This document shows, piece after piece, positions 21,799 through 31,989 of a stretch of DNA of 64,000 nt. Below the pieces are notes generated by a model. It worked only from the letters and a program-made list of their open reading frames with translations. It was not told the DNA's origin and searched no databases. A program made the position numbers and the translations under genes. The stretch covers positions 7,961,544 through 8,025,543 of the forward strand of contig CAKAKS010000039.1 in NCBI GenBank assembly GCA_916700875.1, read 5' to 3'. The stretch's first letter is position 1, and each line of letters opens with the position of its first letter. The DNA comes from Sebastes aleutianus (Eukaryota; Chordata; Actinopteri; Perciformes; Sebastidae).

Positions 21799-23781
21799 GC
21801 TTTGACCAGGACAACAACCATTCAATGTGACGGTCAACAATGACGCACGCTCTTCCTCAGCATCAGGCTTCATCATGTGTTCCTCATTTTCATGTTCCTT
21901 CCACTTTACAGGGGGGAATTTTTCACAGCACATTTGCAGAAAACAGATCTCCACATTCATCCCGCTCCACGGTGACGATGTTGTTTTAGCTTACTGGCAC
22001 GGAAATAACACTGGGATGTTCCACATATTCAAGGTTTTGTAGCCTTTGTATTCACTTTCTTCAGCTTTTACACTTGTGATCACTCTGAGGCAAAAAATAC
22101 TCTGCATCTCTCTGTAGCTACTACCGTCATCTAAGCCTGCTGAGAGCGAGTACACAAACTAAAACTTGAACAGAAATCAGACATGCTCAAATCTCTTCGC
22201 GCTGGTTTTTTCAAGACCATAATTAAACCCAATTAAGCTGCTGAGTGCCTCGCGTTTTTAAAGGAGTGCCCTGAACGCCTCGAATTGAAAGAAATTCAAA
22301 TTAAAGCCAAAAAGCGCCCAACGTCTTTAGTGTTTTTTCTCCTTGGGGGACTTTTGTTGGATACCCGGAGCTTTATGACTTTACCAACCGTAGTTACCAT
22401 GATCTGAACAGAAAACAGCAGGAGGCAAATTAGCGCGGTACTTGAGATTTTGGGTAAGTTGTTTTCATTAATTTAAGCTCTACTATTAACTATTTGGGTC
22501 GCGTACAGTTCATGGTTTGCCAAGCAACGGCAATATTAACGTTACTGTCGGCGTCTAGACTGCATTAAGTGGGTAACATAATGCAGGAAATGCAACATTA
22601 ATATTTTCCTCCGATTTATTATAAAATCACGAAGAAAAACAATATATTAACTTATTATGCACCGAACAATTAACTTCCATGGCCAACGTCAACAAACTCG
22701 TCACAACTCGTGAACGCATAGCTTTCAGAAACTTTCCACTTACGATGTCATGAATACCACAAAAGGGGGGCGTTCATATGGACTTTTCTTGTCAACACGG
22801 TGAACACGACCCCATTTGAAGGCACCATAAGGTAATGGTAGCACTCATTTACTGGTTGCCTAGCAACGTATAGAGTAAAAAGATGCAGCAAACTGCAAAA
22901 AACGCTGTGTCTGATCGGGCAACAAAAAGGCACTTTGGTGCGCCTCGCGTTTTTCACCTGCAAAACCTAAAACAAACGATTCTCTGCTCTGATTGAGAGC
23001 ACGTAAAGAGGCCAATAACTGACTTACCAAAAATCACTTTTGTGACTGCACAGATGGTTTACAGCGTCGGAGCCCTGATAGTCATGAACTCAAGTTGTGA
23101 GCAGACTTGTGATTGTAGCTGTGAGGCAGGTCAACAATTCAAGTTCAATAGATCACACTCAAAGCAAATTAAGTTAGAACTATTCCTACTCTACGAGCTA
23201 ATTCTAACGTCTTCACCCTGATGTTCCTGTTTTTTGCTTCACGGTGCAATAATTTGTTTCAGACCCTCTGCTCGGTGCAATTCTTGATAGTGGAATTACA
23301 AGACTGATTACTGTATGTTAGCAGCACTGTGGTGGTACTAAGGAGCCTTGCTATGCATTGACTTTGTTCAGCCCTGAAATTCTATGTACATAATATTTAC
23401 AGTGTTCTTGTATCCGGTGTTATTTATTATGTTTTTATTCACTACAAATACTGTAGTTGTTTTTGTTTGTTTACCACTTACAGTATGCTTTAAATCCATG
23501 GTGCATTATTTTGTCTCTATTAATTTTCAATATGTGTACATGTCAGAGATGTTTTCAATTTTAAAACAACAGAGCCATGTCAGTGTTAAACATGTATGAC
23601 ATAATCAATATCAACTGTCTGCCCCAAAAAGTAGGTACAGCTTTGAACGAGGAAACATCCAGTTTGCAACATTTTCTGTTTGACCTCGTTTTGCTGAGTG
23701 GCTGGTTTTTTGTACAATTTAAGATTTTCTTTTTTTATGCAATAACCCTTGGTGGTGGGGGGGGGGGGGTCTAGGTTATTA

Positions 23782-23787
23782 AATAAA
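23782..23787 (+). promoter_or_regulatory. tmtc3: candidate tmtc3 polyadenylation signal
   Basis: AATAAA with a T/GT-rich element 25-50 bases downstream (ttgcttttgtttctgctgtg). It is the best such site after the stop codon. Confidence 0.45.
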
Positions 23788-24314
23788 GTGAGATGACAAC
23801 TCATTGCTTTTGTTTCTGCTGTGTCTGATTGCAACATGTTGGTCTGCTGCAGAAGTACATGCATCATGGACTCTTTAGTGCACGTCGTACCACGGGGCAC
23901 GCTGCGCCATCCCTCGCAGAATGTCAAGCCCAGTGCCAATCCAATTTGATATCCTAAATTGAGTTCCAAATTGAAATCCAATGTACCAAAAGTAGGCTGT
24001 TGTTAGTCTCTCTGACCAATTTTCGATGTAATGTGATTTACAAATACACGGCATCTAACGCAGCTATCTATCCCCCTTGACATGATTTGACTTCCTTCCT
24101 GCACTGGTGCTGTGTCTTTGAGGAAATGTACAGAAAATTAAAAGGGTTTTTGTTTGTAACAATGTGTTCACTATGCTCTATTTACAACGTCAGAGAAGGC
24201 TGTAGATGTAGACGGAGTAAAGTATTGCTCCAGGATAAGGAGTTTTAAAAGGTCAGGTAAAGATGCAGCGGGTAGAATTAGAGCAAATGTGATTTAAACA
24301 AGTGGAGGAAAACA

Positions 24315-24475
24315 ACCAATCAGAGCCGAGCTGGAGCAGCTGTCAATCACTCGCAAACTCCGATCGAACGGTCAAACTAGGCAGCGCTGATCAAATATGA
24401 ATCAATATTCTGTTACTGTAATGCCAAATGTTTTCAGAAACATCTTGTAGTGTACTGTTTAGCTGTAAAATGAGA
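24315..24475 (-). repeat. interspersed repeat, related to 59925-60110
   Basis: Shares, in reverse orientation, the stretch around aaacatcttgtagtgtactg, gctgtaaaatgagaaag and cggtcaaactaggcagcgct with the repeat at about 59925-60110. Confidence 0.65.
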
Positions 24476-24530
24476 AAGAGAGAGTTTGTGAGTGATTGAC
24501 GGCGGCCTCCGTTGAATGAAGAGCCAATTG

Positions 24531-24715
24531 GAACATGTGTAAGTGTTCTTGGGCAAGATACTTAAACCCAAAATTGCTCCCGAAGGCTGCGGCATCAGTG
24601 TGTGAAGTGAGTATTTAGATTAGATCCTGATGGGCAGATTGGCAGCCTCTGCCATCAGTGTAGGAAGAAGGTAGGAGAAAGGCGCTACATAAATGCACGT
24701 CCTTTACTGTTTAAA
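24531..24715 (+). repeat. tRNA-derived SINE-like repeat, copy 2 (no tRNA head)
   Basis: Contains gggcaagatacttaaaccca, aaattgctcccgaaggctgc, gatcctgatgggcag and gcgctacataaatgca, the body of the same family as 17826-18062 in the opposite orientation. The tRNA-like head is missing. Confidence 0.6.
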
Positions 24716-25014
24716 CATCTCTTTGTGACGGGGTAATCTTGGGACAAAGAGGAAAGATGGAGCAGCCGATCTGGTAATTACTTTGGAACAGTGTGAGAAT
24801 GAAGCAACACAGGAAATCAAAGTGAGAACGTGTCAACCCTGTGAGCCAAGCCAGAGGCTGATGCGTCAGCTTGACTGGAGTAGAGTGTAACTGTCAAGCA
24901 ATCAGTCACAATGCGCCTTCAATGCAGCGCGATGTGCTGTCGGCCTGAACGCTTCGGGGCTTCTGCTGTCACACATACCTGCTGTGCAGTTATCATGGAG
25001 ATGGAGTGTGTGAA

Positions 25015-25375
25015 ATCATACTTGCCAACCGCGAGACCTTAAAAATAGGGAGGATTTCAAAACTGAAACGGGGGTGTGTGTGTGGGGGTCATCCCCCAAT
25101 AAAATATGAGTTTCAGAGACTTTGTTTCCTGCCATTCTGGTGACTTTTAAAGAATGAAAATAACAAAATAATAAGTGCACTGCAATCACATTTTAAGTTA
25201 AATAGGCCTACTTTTAAAATGTACTTTTAATTCTCAGGAAAGAAAACTACTACTGACTAATAATTCGCTCCTCTGGCGGGAACTTTTGTGAATCTCTAGT
25301 GTAAACTAGGCTAATATTCATCAGTTTTCATTCATTCATTCAACCACTTTTTGCCCTTGCTTGAGTATTTCTTTA
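25015..25375 (+). repeat. MITE related to 57715-58756
   Basis: Begins atacttgccaaccgcgagac and aaaaatagggaggat. It includes gagtttcagagactttgttt and ctcctctggcggg, and ends near ttgcttgagtattt. The same segments occur in reverse order and orientation at 57715-58756. This copy lacks the TTAA element inserted in the other one. Confidence 0.7.
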
Positions 25376-25772
25376 TCTAAGTACTATTTCCATCTCCTTC
25401 CCTCATCCACTGATTTTCTCCACTTCCACTTAAAAGACATTGGGGAATTTGTATGTACAGTCATGGGAACCTTAAAATTTATTACAACTATGAACACAAA
25501 GGCTCGGAGCCAAAGGGGCGCAAATGCCATGTTGGGCAAATATGAGTATTATATATCCAATGAAAGCTCTCAGTGAGATCTTTTCAGTTCCAAAAGTACA
25601 CAACTGAAATGACAACGTGTCAAAAGGGCGTTAAGTTTTGACATAACAAAGCATCATGGGTAGAGCATGCTAACAACAACACTTGGGCTTGGAGCCAACG
25701 GGGTGCAAGTAAACATTTTAATCAGACTTGAATCAGCTGCTGTTGCCATGTACTTAACATAATATTTGATTT

Positions 25773-25878
25773 AAAGTAATAAATACCTAAATAAATATAT
25801 AAATCCGCAACTGAACATCAGACTCAAAGTAATAGATACATCAATAAATATATAAATCTGGAACTGAACATTAAACCC
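25773..25878 (+). repeat. 53-bp tandem duplication
   Basis: Two 53-bp units (25773-25825, 25826-25878), each beginning aaagtaata and containing aataaatatataaatc and aactgaacat, with a few substitutions between them. Confidence 0.9.
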
Positions 25879-25900
25879 AAAGTAGGCCTTATTAATAAGT

Positions 25901-25950
25901 AAGGGATAATGTACAGCGAGCCGGTCATTGAGCTACTGAGCTACTGCCGT
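25901..25950 (+). repeat. foldback repeat, fragment
   Basis: aagggataatgtacagcgag then ccggtcattgag matches the left arm of the repeats at 6553 and 54377. The rest is missing. Confidence 0.6.
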
Positions 25951-28049
25951 CCAGTAAATCTAACCCCGAGGCTAGAATAATGTGTTGAAGGTTTTTTTCA
26001 TGGAGTGCAGAATTCAAACTAGGATATCTAAATAATAAATAAGCCTATTTAAAACGTAATGTGAAGCATTGTGCATTTATGGTTGGACCGCACCGAGTAA
26101 CATGTAGCGCAAATTAAATTGTTAAGAAGTGTATGAATGTGCTCGGTAAATTTAATGCCAATTTGTAAATTAGATTTAAATGTTTCATGGGAACTTTGGT
26201 GGCTCTGCATTTCACAACTCTTTAATGAGTCCAACCACCAAACGTTCTCTGTAGCTTTCACAGTTTATACAAATACGAGACTGATTGAAGCCTGATCTGA
26301 CGTGGATGTTACAAACCTTCTCAGGTCACTGTAGGTGAAAGGTGGAAGGTAGGGTGTCTGCTGGAGGTCTGCAGTCTAGTTTCCCAGCAACCGACAAACA
26401 GTAGCTTTGCTTGTATGGTGAAAGGTCGCCGTTGTCACCCCTGTTCATTTACTTGACCTGGTACCTATGACCCCGGTACACTTGTAGCTCATTGATGAGG
26501 CCCACAACAAACAAGGCAGATAAGCTTATTTTGGGATGCAGACCATAAATCATTCAAGTGTCAGTGAAGCCCGCCAACTAAGAGGACTTTTAAGTCCTTG
26601 AGCTAACACGCCTTCTCACCTTGTCTACTTTAAAGCAAATTTTTCCACCTGGATGCTCGGCTCCGTTTGACCCTGGGCGATAAATTTCACACTGCAACGC
26701 AAAGACAAAGATCTCTGATCGCTGTGTGAGGCAGAAGGGTGCACACCAACAACAAAGATCTGGGTTAGCACAACTAACAAGTAGTGCGACCAGAGATAGT
26801 TGTTCATTTATTAAATTTCTATTTTGTTTTATTATAAATTTTGTATGTTCATTATTTATCATTTTATTTATATTATCTATTATTTGATTATTATTAATAT
26901 TTATTTATTTATAAGAGAGCAACCAGAACAAAAACAGCTGTGTTTGGGGCCGTTCACATGCCGCGTTGTTGTGCCCTCAAATCCATTGTTTTTGTAGACA
27001 CGCGAGAGCCAGCGTTTCCCATGAGCCTGTTTTTCATGGCGCGACGGCTGTGTCCCGTTAAACTTCTGAAACGCTGCAGCACGCACCGCATGTCATGTGA
27101 CGAGGAACAACCAAATCACAGCTGGCAGATATCTTTTGTTTCTTCCACAAATATCAGTCTACGGTAAATATATGTGGGAGAAGTTAATCATTTTAGTGCA
27201 GCGCGGCTCAGAGCTTTACATCTGTCCCACAGTAGGCTTGCACAGTAGTCGGTGTTACCGGTGTTTCACGGTGGTCGGGCACACACCGATTACATAACTT
27301 TGCCACCTCCTCCCCCGTCGTTTTGCTTTTTTTACAGAAATAAAATCCATTTAGTTCATTTTCGCATATCAGCGCCGTGTTATCAATACATAGTCGGACG
27401 ACGAACGCTTCACCTAAGTGAAAGTTTCTGCTCCGTATGGAGTCTCAGCATGGAGTCAGATTTCACACACATCACGAGAGAGAGTTGACAGACAAGATGA
27501 TGGTGGAGGATTTGGTGTCAAAGCGTAAAGCCAAAGCGCCTATTTGGCAATATTTCAGATTTAAACCAAATGCTTAAAGGGAAACCATAACGTTAATGAG
27601 GTGATCGCTGTGAGGAGGAAGGAGCGGTCACAGCCGGTGTGCTTGGCGGAGCAGCGCCGGGTGGAAACCTGCGGCCCCGCAGTGAAAGCAGGACCGTAGA
27701 AGCCAGACACACAGCCACCCGACGATAAAGATCAAAGTAAGTCATCTTTTCTTGTAAAATGTCCGGTGTGATCGGTAACACCGTCACATCCCCCTGTCCC
27801 ACGGACCATTTGACTTGCTTCACCCTTTCCGTCCGAGGACGTCACAATATCTGGTTGAAAGGTCAGTCAGACTGACAAATCGAGCAGTAACGTTACTGTG
27901 AGAGTTTTACGATGCTGGAAATCCATTTATCTTTGTTTTGACTTTGTTTAGTTTAGATAGTGAGGCTTTTACTGCTAAATTACCGCAACTTCGTCATTGT
28001 TATCGCAGCACGTAGGTTTTGGTAGCGACAGGCTGCTCCACTCAAAGTG

Positions 28050-28507
28050 TGTGAAGGAGCGCTATCGCAGGTCCTTCCTTCCTGCGGCTGTCAGATTCCA
28101 CAATCAGCACTGCTCCCAGTAGACCACGTACACACCAAAAACTGACAATAACTGCACAATACTGTACACTGACTGTCTATCAATACTACTCAACTTCAAT
28201 TCATACTGTGCAACACTTTCAGCTGCAATTTCATTCCAATCGTGCAATTGTGTTAATAGACTGTTTATTGTCAATACTTTATATTTTGTACCAATTTTTA
28301 ATACTCCCCTTGTTTATATTGTTCCTATTTTTATATTTCCTTCTACTTAAATTGTTCATATTTTATATGTCTGTTTACTTTTGTTTAGCTTTTTTTTACT
28401 TGTTTTTACTGATGCTTCTTGTTTCCGCACTATCCCCCTTTGCTGCTGTACACGGCAAATTTCCCCACTGTGGGACTAATAAAGGAATATCTTATCTTAT
28501 CTTATTT
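28050..28507 (+). pseudogene. 5'-truncated LINE, Rex1/L2-like 3' end
   Basis: Starts in a codon run reading YRRSFLPAAVRFHNQH, the usual end of the reverse-transcriptase ORF in fish Rex1/L2-type LINEs. A long AT-rich 3' UTR follows, with gggactaataaaggaatatc and a terminal (atctt)n tail. There is no catalytic domain, so it is a dead-on-arrival insertion. Confidence 0.7.
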
Positions 28508-29287
28508 TAGCACCAGCAGGGGCGACAGCAGCGCAACCTCCCAAGCACCTTGGGTAAAAAGGATGAAAGCGGCACGGCTGGCGTTTTCCACGTGTTTTTA
28601 GACACGGCATGTGAACTTTGGGTTTTGGAGTGATGGCCGGACAACTCATCATGAGTTGAACTCTGGAAAATTGTAATGGCCAATTTTTCATTGTTCACTA
28701 AAAACAAGTAAAGGAATAATGAAAATAAGTTGCCCTAAGGACTTCTATTGCAGATCAGATAACTGCAGAGAAAATAACAACAGCTCAGAAAAAAGCAGAT
28801 TCATCATCGTTCCAAATGAAGACAAATGAAGATCACGACCATCAAAGAAACAGATGCTCGCATCGAAACACTGCGCCATATCATTAGATATTTTCCTGCC
28901 TTTGGTCGCTTTGCAGATGTAATAAGAATCTCATAGGACTGACTTCAAAGAATGTGCACTGAGAAGATGCTAATGCATGCTGACAGACACTTTATTTATA
29001 GCGTGCAGAATGCCACACCTTTTGGAAAATGGTAATAACATCCATTTTAGACAAAACACATGAGTCATCCAAGTGTTTCTCTCTCTTTCATCCTACACTG
29101 AAAAAAGTGCAACGACTGTGTCATTAATTTAAAGTGCATTTTTATATTGGTCTAATTGAAAATCATGGTTTCCGGTTTAAACCAGTTTTTTTCACTTTGC
29201 TTTAAAGCAAATAATACTCCCCCTGGAGTAAAGTAAAGCAATAATTTAACTCAAATAGTATTTTCACTTCAAACCAGAGATTTTCAT

Positions 29288-29309
29288 GTCACGTGACCAC
29301 ATGACGTCA
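29288..29309 (+). promoter_or_regulatory. palindromic E-box plus CRE, putative promoter of the captured gene
   Basis: GTCACGTGAC (29288-29297, USF/TFE-type E-box) is followed within 5 bases by TGACGTCA (29302-29309, full CREB/ATF site). The sequence after it contains CCGCCATTA, YY1-like, and leads into an exon with a consensus donor. This is a plausible TATA-less promoter about 190 bp from the element end. Confidence 0.5.
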
Positions 29310-29403
29310 CATCAGCTCGCTCCTTCGTGAAGTTTGCTGTCCGCCATTACCTCGCTTCAACAGAGAGGACTGACTGCTGTTCAAGAAAACTCTTTTAAAC
29401 AAG
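29310..29403 (+). other. putative non-coding exon 1 of the captured gene
   Basis: Follows the E-box/CRE block and ends aacaag|gtaaga, an excellent donor. It has no useful ORF, and the transcription start is not determined. Confidence 0.45.
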
Positions 29404-30149
29404 GTAAGAACTCTATTGTGTTGTTTTTAGGGGCACATGTGTTTTCCGTGTACATTTATGGTTAGTGGCAGGATGGACAACTATTTTACACTGTCTCTTG
29501 TATTTTGCGCGGTTGTTAGCTAACACTAGCTAAACCAGGTTATCTGCTTTAATGTGTCATGCAAAGAGAAACCTTTCTTTACCAACGGTTCACACGTGCA
29601 AAGTCAATACTGGAGCTAATGTTGTTAGCTAATGTTGTTAGCTAAAGTCATTTTCTCCGGACATTGTCCGGAGTTCACATGAGAAAAGTGCTCGGGAGAG
29701 GCATGGCTGTGTTATAACGGGAGACCGGGAGAAGGGTAGAGGGCCGGCGGGTCTGGACATGTTTCTACCAGGGCGGGGCTGGGCTCCTCCGCCGCTCTCA
29801 CACACAGAGACACACACAGAGACACACAGAGAGCTGCAGCAGCAGAGCCAGGTGAGGAGGACTAGGTGAAACTCCGCGGACACTTTAACGTTACTGAATT
29901 GACGACCATAATGAACGTTACTGTAAGTGTCATAAACCTTTGGAGTAAAAACGAAATCAATTTATTAAAACTTGTGTTTAACAAACAAAACGTAATTTGA
30001 CAGAGGTGACGCACGTTCACCGGCCGTCTCTCATCCACAGCCGGTCTGTTTACTGCCTCAGCTCTCTCTGGTTACTGCATGGAACCTCGTTTATTTTAAA
30101 AGTTAGGTATCCCATGTCTGAAAAGGCCAGAAAAACCATGCAGCTCCCC

Positions 30150-30314
30150 CAGACCCCCACCTCCCTCTATCAGGGTACCCTCCAGACCCCCACCTCCCTC
30201 TATCAGGGTACCCTCCAGACCCCCACCTCCCTCTATCAGGGTACCCTCCAGACCCCCACCTCCCTCTATCAGGGTACCCTCCAGACCCCCATCTCCCTCT
30301 ATCAGGGTACCCTC
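30150..30314 (+). repeat. 33-bp minisatellite, five units
   Basis: Five nearly identical 33-bp units (starting cagacccccacctccctcta and containing cagggtaccctc) within the first intron of the captured gene. The unit length is a multiple of three, so both strands stay open: QTPTSLYQGTL repeats on +, LEGTLIEGGGG on -. Only one base differs, in the fifth unit. The ORFs are probably a by-product of the repeat. Confidence 0.95.
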
Positions 30315-30770
30315 CAAGCAGTGAATCTGCTCAGATAAGCAACACAGGGAGGGATTGATAGTACGACAGGTGAATGACAATTTTCTGTGCCCTACACATT
30401 TTTTAATCCAGAGTTACCGTTTTGCTAAGAGGAATATGTTCGTTTATATGGTGACTTTGCTCTTTTTGCTCTTGAAACAACATGTTGTAATATAAATATT
30501 GTGAACTCATATGAATATTACTTTTACTCTTTTTAAGCATAATCAAAAATGATGAGAATGGATTGAGTACTAGACAGTGAGTATCGATTAAAGAGGAAGC
30601 ATTCATATCCCATTCTCTCATCTGTCAGTATAATGCAGTATACTGTAATACCACCAGTATGTCTAAGGCCTAATTAATAAATTAGAGTCTGTAGTGACAA
30701 TTATGGACAATGCTAACTATCCCAACAAAAAATTAAATGTGAAATCTCACCTTTTGCTTTGTGTTTACAG

Positions 30771-30822
30771 GTTTGCTGTTGTTTCCTGAAAAGGTCACAG
30801 TTTAGCCACATTGCCGAATTTG
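30771..30822 (+). other. putative non-coding exon 2 of the captured gene
   Basis: Bounded by a strong acceptor (ctttgtgtttacag) and donor (tttg|gtaagt), 52 bp, with no start codon in it. It fits a spliced 5' UTR that joins to the zinc-finger exon at 31594. Confidence 0.45.
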
Positions 30823-31352
30823 GTAAGTCCCAAAATGAACAACAGTGAACATCATTTTCATGTATGTTTAAATAGGAATGACAAACCCAAAATAGAAATG
30901 CAGCACTTTAGAGAATAGCTTTGTACTTACCACAGATGTATAGGCCTACTTACTAATGCAGAATGTAAATGTAATTTTAATAATTTCAGTTGAATTAGTA
31001 ATGTAGTGGAAATTACATGTCAGTATGAACATTTATTTGCAGGTTCACTTCATATCAGTATTTTTACATGTTTTATCTATTATTATATTTCAAGAATTAT
31101 AAACACAAATAACCTAAAATCAAAACAAATATCAAGAAGTTACCTACCCAATGTAATATAAGTTAATTTTACCAGACAATAACAATAAATAAATACAATG
31201 GTCAGTAATTTCATGCAGTTTTAAATATCCTTAAAAACTGATCTAAGATATTAAAAAGAAAGACAGAATGATTGCAGTTATCATGCCAAAAAAGAAATCA
31301 CTATGTTTTTTTGTGTCTCATACAGAGTTAACTTATTCACCTATTCCAGCTT

Positions 31353-31592
31353 TTGAATTATTGCAGAGTATGTGCAGATTTTCAGGATGGTGTGAGCAAT
31401 TCAAAAGATTTATGGAGACAAATAATTATACCTCTAGTAAGAGTTACAAGTTTAAATACTAGTAACATGAAATTAATATATACTCGCTTTAAAAGGCGTT
31501 GCCTTCCTGCTGAAGAAGTTACTGACAACAAACATAACTGTTTCCATAAATCAAATGCAAATATACCATGCTTCATTTTTTTCTCTTTCCTA
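31353..31592 (+). other. possible coding remnant upstream of the zinc-finger exon
   Basis: An open frame reads YCRVCADFQDGVSNSKDLWR and on through SLNTSNMKLIYTRFKRRCLP and EEVTDNKHNCF. It looks protein-like (charged, no repeats, paired Cys), and gaattattgcag just before it resembles an acceptor. I do not recognise the family. It may be an extra exon of the captured gene or a relic of the element's own ORF. Confidence 0.25.
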
Positions 31593-31593
31593 G

Positions 31594-31989
31594 TCTTCCG
31601 ATGAATGTGGGAATGCAAAGACTGTGGTACTTCTGTTTCACGAAGATCTGAGCTTCTTAAACATTATAAGCTTGAACACAGACATTATGGACGCCGCCAT
31701 TCCTATCCGTGCATCTATTTCAACTGTCCATGTACCTGCAAGACTTGGAATGCACTTTTGAACCACTTGTCAAGATGTCATCAGACACCCTCACAAACTG
31801 AACTGACCACATTTAAATGTCTCTTATGCAATTGCAATCAGCGTTCGACTTTAAAAAACTATTTTCAACATATAGCACAGCATCTGAAAAACAGTGAAAC
31901 AGTTGTTTGTGTGTTTCAGGGGTGTTCGTACAAAACAAATATTTATGGTTCGTTTCGAGAGATGGCCTGCATTGTTCACAATGGATGAG
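31594..31989 (+). pseudogene. SAMD3-like gene, C2H2 zinc-finger exon with deletion junction
   Basis: Acceptor tctctttcctag; donor gatgag|gtaagt. ATG 31605 opens a 127-codon ORF to TGA 31986-31988, with an overlapping out-of-frame ATG at 31601. It has zinc fingers CKDCGTSVSRRSELLKHYKLEH (C-x2-C, H-x4-H), CIYFNC...HLSRCH and CLLCNC...HIAQH. A fourth finger (CVFQGCSYKTNIYGSF) stops before its two histidines. Right there, at about 31953, the sequence changes to RWPALFTMDE in another frame, which belongs to the C-terminal domain of the same fish family. The central part of the normal gene is therefore absent and the join is out of frame. The family assignment comes from remembered fish proteins annotated SAMD3-like, not from a search. 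Confidence 0.6.

Larger units (their letters stand above)
20944..23820 (+). other. tmtc3: probable tmtc3 3' UTR
   Basis: No coding sequence or recognised repeat family follows the stop. The first good polyadenylation signal with a GT-rich downstream region is AATAAA at 23782-23787, giving a UTR of about 2.8 kb; an ATTAAA near 21704 is a weaker earlier option. The stretch includes poly-C/(CA) at about 21747-21798 and a poly-G run at 23753-23770. Extent is inferred, not proven. Confidence 0.45.
23821..29093. other. intergenic repeat-rich DNA
   Basis: No gene is recognised. It holds repeat fragments at about 24315-24475, 24531-24715, 25015-25375, 25773-25878 and 25901-25950, and a LINE 3' end at 28050-28507. 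The segment 27236-27790 has cggtgttacc/ggtaacaccg motifs near its edges and may be one more degraded hAT repeat. Confidence 0.65.

Noticed and set aside
29997..30380. 113- and 94-codon ORFs with 11-residue repeats
   Set aside because: They exist because the 33-bp minisatellite lacks stops in these frames; no conserved start or flanking exon structure.
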